Below, in pieces: positions 46,301 to 53,693 of a stretch of 64,000 bases of DNA. This DNA is from Symsagittifera roscoffensis. Taxonomy: Eukaryota > Xenacoelomorpha > Acoela > Convolutidae. The DNA lies in contig NC_087066.1 in the NCBI RefSeq assembly GCF_963678635.1, positions 25,809,736-25,873,735 of the forward strand. Direction: 5' to 3'. The position numbers were made by a program, and so were the translations under genes. Each line of letters opens with the position of its first letter. Position 1 is the first letter of the stretch. Below the pieces are notes generated by a model, which did no database searches, had not been told where the DNA came from, and saw only the letters and a list, made by a program, of their open reading frames with translations.

Positions 46301-49080
46301 GAAACCAGAATTACCCGAACAATCAATCAAGGAATAACTCATATAATAGATCGAACTATAACAGACCAAATAATAATTACCAAAACAGATCGCGAAATAA
46401 TTCACAAAATCGACACTCAAGTTATAATAATCGTTATAGAAATTATTCCCAATCACCACACCGGAATAATAATAACTATAATAATTCTAATAACCGCCAC
46501 AGAAGTAGTACACCTAAACATCAAAGACAAATCAATCAAGTACAATCTAACCCAGAAACAACATCAGACCCTCCAGGTATTGATGACACAGTAACTGATA
46601 CGTTACAACTCAATCAAATAAACTGTACATCATCAGATTCAGAAAGTGATACTGAAAACACTCTTTCTATCAATATGATAAAAGTCGAAAATGACTATGA
46701 ATCTGTCATATATGAACAACCCTTTTCATCACACATATATGAAAATCAATCAGAATTTCTTCAAAATTATTACACTACACCCATAAATTCCACACCAACG
46801 ACGCAAGAAACAAATGAGATTAACACTACAAATCAAACCAATAAAAATACCAAAACAAAATGCTTGAATACAAACCACATTTATCAAAATATACAAAAAG
46901 AACAACCCAAAGAAAAAATTTGGACAATACCATTTCTCTTAGAAAGCCCAAGAAATAAAGAATTTCAACCACCAGACCTTGAAATAGATTTTTTAATTGA
47001 TTCAGGAGCAGAATCAAACATAATAAACATCCCCACATGGAATGAAATAAAAACCTTACACCCAAAGCTAACACCTCTTGAAACCTCCAGCAAACTAGCA
47101 ACAGCACAAGGATCAACATTGATAAACTACGGAAAAATCCAATTATTTCTCCTCCCCACCAGAACAATGGAACAAAGCAAAATTTTAAATAAGCCATTTA
47201 AACAAATATTCCATATCACTGACATTAAATATAATATCATTGGAATACCATTTATTTCGAAGTATATACCAACAATTAACATACTAAATAGTAAAATATT
47301 AATCAAAGATAAATATACAAAAACAAAAGAAACATCCTTAACATTTTTTCAAAGATTAAATAAACAACCACCATTCTTTTCAAAATTCTACCCGATATTT
47401 AACCAACAAAGAAAACACCTAAAACCACTATCAGGAAATATCTATAATTTTTCAATCAAACAAGTTCACCAATATGATAAAGAACAAAACAAACAAAAAT
47501 TTTATATGTCAGAATTTGAATTCAAACCTATTCACAAATTTTTCAAAATCACAATCTCATCCATAAAATATTTGAAAAATTCGAATTCCGATATCATTTC
47601 CTTACATGTCTATAACAACACACCTTACCAAGTAACATTACCTTTAGGACTTTTAGGATATTGTGAAACCAACGCTACAATATCACCAATACACGAAAAA
47701 GCCTATCGCGTAAATAATATACTCCAATTACTAGATATTTGCCAATCTACAATTCTTAATGAAGAATTATCTATAAATAATATAATAAGTAACGAAAACA
47801 GAAATACGGATTATTTCACAAAAACTCCATATTTCAAACCTACATTCAACATAAGTAACTACACAGAGGACCAACAGAAATTTTTAACAATGTTTAATTT
47901 CCAACATTCACAAATAACACAAGACGAATTCGAAAAGTTAGCCAAACAGCTAATTGAATATTCATCAGTCTATGCAACATCAAAATTCGATGTTGGAAAA
48001 ATCAGTTCATCACTACATCTCCCGTTAAAACCAGACGCAGTTTTCAAAAAACAGAGAGCAAGTAAAGTACCAATTCACTTACATGATAAAGTGAACAGAT
48101 TACTCGATATTTTAGAACAATACAACATTATATCACCAGTTAATAAAGAAGAACAACCAAAAGGCAACACATTTATCAACCCCGTTATCATTCTAGCTAA
48201 AGGAGAATCATTAAAAATCGTTCTCGACGCTAGATACCTCAATTCACTTATAGATGAATCAAAATGTAATTGGCCCATTGAACCAATACAAGTTATTTTA
48301 ACAAAAATAAACGGCAAATACTTTACAACCGCCGATATGAATAGTGCATACAATCAAATGCCACTAGATGAACAATCACGACGTTTAACACAATTTGTTA
48401 TCGGAAACCAACAATATGAATTCAACCGTTTATTCTATGGAATATCCATAGGACCAGCAGCATTTTCAGCTTTTATGAGCAAAATTTTTAGACCACTGAT
48501 ACTCAAGAAAAACGCAATCACCTATTTAGACGATGTTTTTATGCAATCACAAACAAAAGACGAGATGTTCAATGTTTTAGAAAAATATCACCAAATACTT
48601 CAGAACGAAAATCTGAAGGCCGCCCCCGATAAATCACACTTCTTTTTGACAAGAGTTAAATTCTTAGGACATAATATAGAAAGAAAAACAATCACTCCAT
48701 TGAAATCACGCATTGACGCTATTCAAAAACTTCAACCACCAACAAATAAAAAGAAAATCCAAGAATTTCTTGGAATGTTAAACTTTTTAAGTAAATATGT
48801 TTATAAAATGCAATTATATCTACGACCATTTTATAACATCCTTAGACAACAAAATAATTTTGAATGGAACACAGAACATCAAACACGATTTGAAGAAATA
48901 AAGAAACTTTTAACTGAACAAATTTCAAACACAATTCCAGATTCAAATCAACCATTTTATGCAATGTGCGATGCTTCGAACTTTGGCATCGGTGCAGCAC
49001 TATTACAATCACATAATGGTACAAATAAAATGAACCTCATATCAGCAAATTCTCGATTATTCACTCAAGCAGAGCTATGA
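43315..49080 (+). CDS. gag-pol: Gag-protease-RT-RNase H polyprotein (first part, ends at in-frame TGA)
   Basis: 1,921 codons in one frame. Residues 1-620 are Gag, Asn/Gln-rich toward the end. About 620-740 is the capsid-like retrotransposon gag domain (AAQKWFSVLPLEIKSNWKRF). A CCHC knuckle starts at Cys842 (CNYCRRYGHSISEC). About 890-1070 is an Asn/Ser/Arg/Tyr-rich low-complexity stretch. The protease has Asp-Ser-Gly at 1229-1231 (IDFLIDSGAESNII). The RT spans about 1590-1800, with TADMNSAYNQMPL and Tyr-Leu-Asp-Asp at 1737-1740. RNase H begins with Asp1886 (MCDASNFGIGAAL). There is no frameshift between Gag and Pol. Translation stops at a TGA (49078-49080) inside RNase H; the frame continues beyond it. 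Confidence 0.9.
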   Translation: MSSTHTPGEESPDDDEIFPFIVDATTDRGQHIFCKNLLLNLFEPGISPCKTEFPDVKIKRQIIDHYLKDICNITQQYGIYSIEFTSPNHNNRKYTIQTDDLDLEFSKVFSEYIKSIQYHNSQRANSIFTNEVFAIIYSYISILENEIPITNVSPTETSKHLKVRHEITLLSSYLNIIKENFTKDDVSQHTKHDLQKILAWFIIDYFTHNIDLIAQARKNFRPQNSNDDTAITEQSDYVWDPEWSHPAFISFPQTISSQAISTISYIRDYVKVIPLTIDATPLNYNTFLPDTQNNSLNSTVIHNENLNGTRNLTQQDIQTPSHFINEEIVHTTTTQQSISPIRPNLTTPRNTNPSQTQVTLQSTVKPSVAPKYSHMDYQTYRPMTIPSKTRKTFTRNNFADHNYNYTHPSKTYNQPQRNFNQYTRSRNWDNPMTQPNSINFQTNPPQDHSENYPFFQQNKNKKQTSYQMDYLSSDDDFLQPDIFAPNTQEYRRQGIQKTRTNHRNFSPQPIDAQHQQPIQQQNLINTQSFQPIQQQNPMTAHSYQASQMQNEIPLPYYLQQHEITRNQLSNFSQMPNAAESLQMTMNPYLMGGSSITSNKPLMVFTGTDPEYSVEDYLNAVTANLILNIGPEPINTPLHQNWIHRRTALIQTTLDGAAQKWFSVLPLEIKSNWKRFTQEFSKMFDSERNKQQQRVLCNEIRRLPNETIKQIAVRIETLVRKAYSLNTHDYKNTKMTEILMMTLTPQLRKIAIKKRASHPSSIREPDLDFRKLVDKLEQAEITMKLEETENLKLQYVNRIETTPTNINNIQESETDLVEKITEILNIYEKNPNFKGKPSFKKWCNYCRRYGHSISECRQKQQDNQNKPQKYKEPNKSFYQYMKKDQNLPNKTVYSNNSSGKPLPNNTNYTRNQSPYNSSYRGRSPERRNTQNSSQNHYNRPNSRSNYSRSNSNTQRFVSRSNSQSRNNYYPNNQSRNSSYNRNRNYSYNRNSSYSNNRNQNYPNNQSRNNSYNRSNYNRPNNNYQNRSRNNSQNRHSSYNNRYRNYSQSPHRNNNNYNNSNNRHRSSTPKHQRQINQVQSNPETTSDPPGIDDTVTDTLQLNQINCTSSDSESDTENTLSINMIKVENDYESVIYEQPFSSHIYENQSEFLQNYYTTPINSTPTTQETNEINTTNQTNKNTKTKCLNTNHIYQNIQKEQPKEKIWTIPFLLESPRNKEFQPPDLEIDFLIDSGAESNIINIPTWNEIKTLHPKLTPLETSSKLATAQGSTLINYGKIQLFLLPTRTMEQSKILNKPFKQIFHITDIKYNIIGIPFISKYIPTINILNSKILIKDKYTKTKETSLTFFQRLNKQPPFFSKFYPIFNQQRKHLKPLSGNIYNFSIKQVHQYDKEQNKQKFYMSEFEFKPIHKFFKITISSIKYLKNSNSDIISLHVYNNTPYQVTLPLGLLGYCETNATISPIHEKAYRVNNILQLLDICQSTILNEELSINNIISNENRNTDYFTKTPYFKPTFNISNYTEDQQKFLTMFNFQHSQITQDEFEKLAKQLIEYSSVYATSKFDVGKISSSLHLPLKPDAVFKKQRASKVPIHLHDKVNRLLDILEQYNIISPVNKEEQPKGNTFINPVIILAKGESLKIVLDARYLNSLIDESKCNWPIEPIQVILTKINGKYFTTADMNSAYNQMPLDEQSRRLTQFVIGNQQYEFNRLFYGISIGPAAFSAFMSKIFRPLILKKNAITYLDDVFMQSQTKDEMFNVLEKYHQILQNENLKAAPDKSHFFLTRVKFLGHNIERKTITPLKSRIDAIQKLQPPTNKKKIQEFLGMLNFLSKYVYKMQLYLRPFYNILRQQNNFEWNTEHQTRFEEIKKLLTEQISNTIPDSNQPFYAMCDASNFGIGAALLQSHNGTNKMNLISANSRLFTQAEL

Positions 49081-51537
49081 CTCTCAACTCTAATGAGAGA
49101 ATGTACAGCCATAATATATACACTGACAGAATATGAATTTCTGATACTTGGATCAAAACATCCAACAGTTCTATTCACAGACCATAAACCAATCATCTTT
49201 CTCTTTACACAAAAATCTAACCCAAACCACCGAGTTTACAGATTTCAACTAATTCTAATGAAATTTCCAAACTTACATATAGTTTGGACTGCAGGAAAAA
49301 ATCTTGCATTACCAGACACCTTAAGTCGAAATACACCACCTGAATTACTTACACGAAAAACAACAGTTGAAATACCCAAAAACATAAAATTCTACCTTGC
49401 AGAAAACGAAACATCACCCCGATTGGAATGCAAATATGCAGTAAAAACTGATATTGAACAATCACAAATAAATAATTTACAACATTTCCCACTTTATTTA
49501 GATTGTCAAAATAATCATTATGAAGTTGATTTACTTGGAACATCAACTTTCAAACCAATCCCATATTCTCAATGGATAAAAAATAACACCCAACAAAAAC
49601 GAACAAAACAACACCTGCCTAAGAAAGACCATTTTCCACTAATTGAAAAAGAAGATTTAACTGATAAAATAAATTTATCAGGACCACAAACAAATGATTC
49701 AAAATACACAATAAATCAAGTTTTTGACCTCCATGACCCACTTGATACAATACCCTTATCTAAATTAGAAATCGAAAACATTTTTCTCACCCCAACAGAA
49801 ACAATTACAATTTCAACACTGAAACAATATCAAAACCTTGACCCAGTAATTCGACAACTGAAATCATGGCACAAATATAAAACTAAACCTATCAAAGCAG
49901 ATTCAACCATTCTAGGAAACAAAACACTCCTCCGATACTTTCGCAAATTTAACAACACAACAATTAACGAAAATACAGACCTTTTAGAGTATAACCTGAA
50001 TGAATCTACAGTTCCCTGTCTCCCTTTAAGTATGATTCTTATAGCTTTTAATATTTCACATACACAAAATATTAAAGGACACTCTGGATCAGAAAAAACA
50101 TATTCAAATTTTATACAAAATTTTTACTTCCCAAATGCACCAATTTGGATAAAAGTACTATGCAATGATTGTATAGTATGTCAACTAAATAAACCTTACC
50201 CAAATCAAAAACAAATAGCACAAAAACAAGATTTTAAAGGACAAAGCTTGTACTTTAACCATCGTATCTCATTTGATACCAAAGGACCAATTTCACCCTC
50301 ATCAGAAGGAAACTCCTACATTATGGTAATTGTTGACGCATTTACACATTATGTAGCACTTAACCCAGTACCACATTGTAACGCTTATTACGCTTACACA
50401 ACACTCTATGAACACTGGATAGCAAAATTCGGACTACCAGAAATTTTAGTTACAGACAACGGTACAGAATTCATAAATAATGAAATTATCACACTATGTC
50501 ATTTATATAACATTAAACACAAACCACGTACATCTCATGCACCTTGGACAAACGGCTTAGTCGAAGGTATGAACCGTTCATTACAAGAATATCTTAGATG
50601 TATCATCAACGGAAATGATACAAAATATACCGAATGGTCAGCAGATGTAAAATTATTTCCCTTAGCGTATAATTCACAAATAACGACAACTTTAGGAATG
50701 TCACCATACGAAATGGTTTTTAACCAAAAGCCACGCAAACCAATAATGTTTACAGCAAATTCTCATAAAAACGCACAAGGTTATTGTCAACCAAATAAAG
50801 ACTCAATTTGTTATAACCTACCTTTACATACACACGATGAAGATCATTTTCATCACCCACAAATTCTTAAACTAGCCTCCGGTACACACACCGAATGGAT
50901 TCTAAATAGAGATAAAAAACACAATGAAATTTATCAAAAAATAACAAAAAAGTTATTACAAAGACAAAACATTAATGAACAAATCAATTCACGTTTTACA
51001 CCAGCCTCCGAATTAAAAATTGGAACATTTGTTTTAATACCTAATTTTAATACTCAAAAAGGAATTTCTAAAAAATTACAACCCCTTCGAAAAGGACCAT
51101 ACCAAATAATTGCAAAACCCACTGATGTCACATATAAAATTACCGACTCAAACAAAAAAGAAATCGTTCAACATCGAAACAACCTATTACCTTATTACCC
51201 AAAAGAATACGCACTCCGCGAATTAACTCAATTATATTCTTTCACAGGATTAAAAATCATTCAAAATGAACCACATCTGAAAAACACAGAACAAAATGAT
51301 AACCCCACCGAAAATCAAAACACAAAACCAATCGCCACCAAAATCAATACACAAAACCATAAAGAATCCCCAAAACAAAGAAAAAATAAAAAAATGAGCG
51401 AACAAATAATACCCCAAGAACAAATCGACAAATCAGAAAATAGAAAAACAACAAGACTCCGAAATCAACCACGTAAAAACTATAAAATATTCATCCCTCA
51501 ATCTAAAATTTTAAAGAAAGTGGAATTTCAAAAGTAA
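49081..51537 (+). CDS. pol: Remainder of Pol: RNase H end and integrase
   Basis: Same frame as the upstream part, separated only by the TGA; the first ATG is at 49093. It begins with the second half of RNase H (RECTAIIYTLTEYEF, LFTDHKP, DTLSRN). The integrase follows: an HHCC zinc finger (KGHSGSEKTYSNF ... CNDCIVCQ), then a core with Asp395 (ISFDTKGP), Asp455 (VTDNGTEF) and Glu491 (GLVEGMNRSLQEYL, numbered from 49093), exactly 35 residues between the last two, and a C-terminal LRKGPYQI, the GPY/F module of gypsy and gammaretroviral integrases. The tail is Lys/Gln/Asn-rich. How it is made from the interrupted frame is unclear: suppression of the TGA, or a recent nonsense mutation. Confidence 0.88.
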   Translation, partial: LSTLMRECTAIIYTLTEYEFLILGSKHPTVLFTDHKPIIFLFTQKSNPNHRVYRFQLILMKFPNLHIVWTAGKNLALPDTLSRNTPPELLTRKTTVEIPKNIKFYLAENETSPRLECKYAVKTDIEQSQINNLQHFPLYLDCQNNHYEVDLLGTSTFKPIPYSQWIKNNTQQKRTKQHLPKKDHFPLIEKEDLTDKINLSGPQTNDSKYTINQVFDLHDPLDTIPLSKLEIENIFLTPTETITISTLKQYQNLDPVIRQLKSWHKYKTKPIKADSTILGNKTLLRYFRKFNNTTINENTDLLEYNLNESTVPCLPLSMILIAFNISHTQNIKGHSGSEKTYSNFIQNFYFPNAPIWIKVLCNDCIVCQLNKPYPNQKQIAQKQDFKGQSLYFNHRISFDTKGPISPSSEGNSYIMVIVDAFTHYVALNPVPHCNAYYAYTTLYEHWIAKFGLPEILVTDNGTEFINNEIITLCHLYNIKHKPRTSHAPWTNGLVEGMNRSLQEYLRCIINGNDTKYTEWSADVKLFPLAYNSQITTTLGMSPYEMVFNQKPRKPIMFTANSHKNAQGYCQPNKDSICYNLPLHTHDEDHFHHPQILKLASGTHTEWILNRDKKHNEIYQKITKKLLQRQNINEQINSRFTPASELKIGTFVLIPNFNTQKGISKKLQPLRKGPYQIIAKPTDVTYKITDSNKKEIVQHRNNLLPYYPKEYALRELTQLYSFTGLKIIQNEPHLKNTEQNDNPTENQNTKPIATKINTQNHKESPKQRKNKKMSEQIIPQEQIDKSENRKTTRLRNQPRKNYKIFIPQSKILKKVEFQK

Positions 51538-52135
51538 TTTTAACATTATACTTCACTATCTTGAAACCTCCGAAACATTTTTCATTTACATTTTTCAAAA
51601 TAACATGCTAACAAGTACGTAATAATTCTAGTTCAAAATAGACCAATAGGATTCATCCAATCCGTCACTTTCTCTAACTCAAACTAAGACCAATTAGACG
51701 AATCATATAGAACTCCAGGCACATCTATAACTATAACTTTACGACCTCCAGGTCAAAAATAAGCAAACCACTCCAACTTGACAACTAAAATAAATATCAC
51801 CATAATACCGTACCCCTCCCTTATCTAATAACCCAAAGATCAACAATATTTCCCCAACTCAGACCACGAATACCCCCAAAGCAAATTTGTTAACTTAGCC
51901 TAAAGTAACAAAATGAACATTTTAATTAGCCTAAAGTATAAAAATCTCACCATACCCCGGATCATTTGACAAACAAAAATAAAGAAAAAGACGACCTCCC
52001 AGTCACCATGAAAATTGCCCCCAACAATTTTTTACAGAACTCAACCCACTTGTCAAAAAACTAATAAATAATCCGACCACACTAGAAAATCGCCTCAAAC
52101 AGCAAAAAATATTCGACCAAGAGATCATTTCTTAA
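51538..52135 (+). other. Gap between pol and the 3' gene block
   Basis: About 600 bp without an open frame of note. It may carry splice acceptors for subgenomic messages, but none stands out. GCCTAAAGTA recurs at about 51898 and 51930. Confidence 0.4.
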
Positions 52136-52366
52136 ATGCTCTTCTCTCAATCAGTTACTCAAATACTCATAAATCTTAAACATTTTTTTACAATACTTGA
52201 AACCTTTATAATATTTCTTTTTGATATACTTGAATCTTTTCTAATAATCCTAATCATTTTTTGTAACATTTTTTTAATTTTCTACACTATACTCGAACTA
52301 TTCCTCCAACTTTCCAAAACCCTTGATTACATCCACAGGTACGAGTCATATAACTTGTCTAAATGA
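52136..52366 (+). CDS. Small hydrophobic protein 1 (76 aa)
   Basis: Almost wholly Leu/Ile/Phe with two or three possible membrane spans (for example TFIIFLFDILESFLIILIIF). Its TGA overlaps the ATG of the next frame as ATGA (52363-52366). No homolog is recognised. Size and position, just upstream of the glycoprotein block, resemble small hydrophobic or viroporin-like proteins of RNA viruses and complex retroviruses, but this is only a positional analogy. AT-rich DNA can also give such frames by chance. Confidence 0.4.
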   Translation: MLFSQSVTQILINLKHFFTILETFIIFLFDILESFLIILIIFCNIFLIFYTILELFLQLSKTLDYIHRYESYNLSK

Positions 52367-52551
52367 TACGAACAATTTTCAGTAGAACCGATATTTTTTT
52401 ATTGTTTGTAATTTTCATAACATTTTTATCATCCCTCATTTTGACAATATGTAAATGTATAAAGAAAGCAATCTTCACATTTGCCCTAGCAACAATCCTT
52501 CTAATTCTTTTTTTGGAAGAATACTATAATAAACATAAACCTTCCCACTAA
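52363..52551 (+). CDS. Small hydrophobic protein 2 (62 aa)
   Basis: Starts in the ATGA overlap with the preceding frame. It has two predicted spans (about IFLLFVIFITFLSSLILTI and AIFTFALATILLILFLEE) around a short KCIKKA turn, and a charged end. It stops five bases before the next open frame begins. Function unknown; the overlap and two-span layout argue mildly for a real gene. Confidence 0.42.
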   Translation: MIRTIFSRTDIFLLFVIFITFLSSLILTICKCIKKAIFTFALATILLILFLEEYYNKHKPSH

Positions 52552-52556
52552 AGTAA

Positions 52557-53693
52557 CAATTCAAAAATCCATCAAAAATTGCTACCCAACAGTCACAGAA
52601 TCAGTCTTCACCGACATCATCCCAAGATAACCAAACACCACCTTCAACTACTCAAAATCCTCAAACATCTACACGAATTTCTTTTCAAGACAATCCATAC
52701 ACTTTTGAAGAACGACATGCTCGTTTATCAGAACCACTAGAACCAGTTCAACGACAAGCACCTTTAAGCGAACCAACATATAACCTATACCCAACACTAC
52801 CACAAGAACTAAGTAGAATAAGAAATTCTAGTCAAAACCAAAATACAGTCGAAATAAATAGACAAATTATACATCCTCGACGAAACAGAAATCTTCAAAC
52901 TCCCCGAGTTCATTTTGATATACCTCAATCCCCATCACAAAACACTCCAGAAAACCCCATTGGTATATTACCAGAAACCCCTACGCTTCTTTCACAACGT
53001 AGCACCTCAAGCCTACCATCAGATTACTTAGGTTCAACACCAACATCTGAACAAATACGTGAAAATCCCTTTAACCCCCCAAACCAGGCATCACGACTAC
53101 CATATTGGACAACACATTCATTTACACAAGGTGAATTAAATTTAGTCAATAATCCAATAGATATTTCTACGGATACAACAACATCCTCATCACTACCAGA
53201 AACATTATCACTACCATCAACACCATCAATAAGCCAGATTTCACCACCACCTTTTAACTTAAATTTTCCAAATAATCTCGACGCCAGATATCGAGAACAA
53301 TCATCAATAAATATTCCTTTAAGACTAGATTGGAATACATTTACAGCACCTCCACCACTATTTGGACAACATCAAGAAAGTAACCGCCTTCATAACTGGG
53401 CACTTAATAGATTACAATATCGCCAAGATATTCACAACGATATCCGTGATCACAATATTCAAATACTCCAACAAAACAGTTTACAATTAAAGTTTGAAAT
53501 CACAGTTAAGTTAAATAATATTACCCAACATCCCTACCCATTAAATCCACCTAACATAACAGCTCAATCACTACCACCACCGTTTATAACTACTGAAGTA
53601 ATATACAAATACGACAGATATACCAAAAACACAATTGGCTACATTACATTTTATAATCCATACTCAGGATTATCATACACATGTATATTCTAA
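52557..53693 (+). CDS. 378-codon open frame without any ATG, upstream of env
   Basis: Open from just after a TAA (52554-52556) to TAA at 53691-53693, with no methionine codon anywhere, so ATG-based gene finding misses it. The predicted protein is Gln/Pro/Ser/Thr-rich in the first 240 or so residues (QQSQNQSSPTSSQDNQTPPS). It ends in a more folded-looking region (QLKFEITVKLNNITQ ... FITTEVIYKYDRY). Remaining open for 379 codons in A/T-rich DNA is unlikely by chance. Expression could use splicing to an upstream start: acceptor-like sites lie at 52590 (CTACCCAACAG) and 52626 (ATCATCCCAAG), and a donor-like CAG|GTGAAG lies just after the gag ATG at 43336. A non-AUG start is the alternative. It overlaps env by 13 nt. 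Confidence 0.65.
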   Translation, partial: QFKNPSKIATQQSQNQSSPTSSQDNQTPPSTTQNPQTSTRISFQDNPYTFEERHARLSEPLEPVQRQAPLSEPTYNLYPTLPQELSRIRNSSQNQNTVEINRQIIHPRRNRNLQTPRVHFDIPQSPSQNTPENPIGILPETPTLLSQRSTSSLPSDYLGSTPTSEQIRENPFNPPNQASRLPYWTTHSFTQGELNLVNNPIDISTDTTTSSSLPETLSLPSTPSISQISPPPFNLNFPNNLDARYREQSSINIPLRLDWNTFTAPPPLFGQHQESNRLHNWALNRLQYRQDIHNDIRDHNIQILQQNSLQLKFEITVKLNNITQHPYPLNPPNITAQSLPPPFITTEVIYKYDRYTKNTIGYITFYNPYSGLSYTCIF

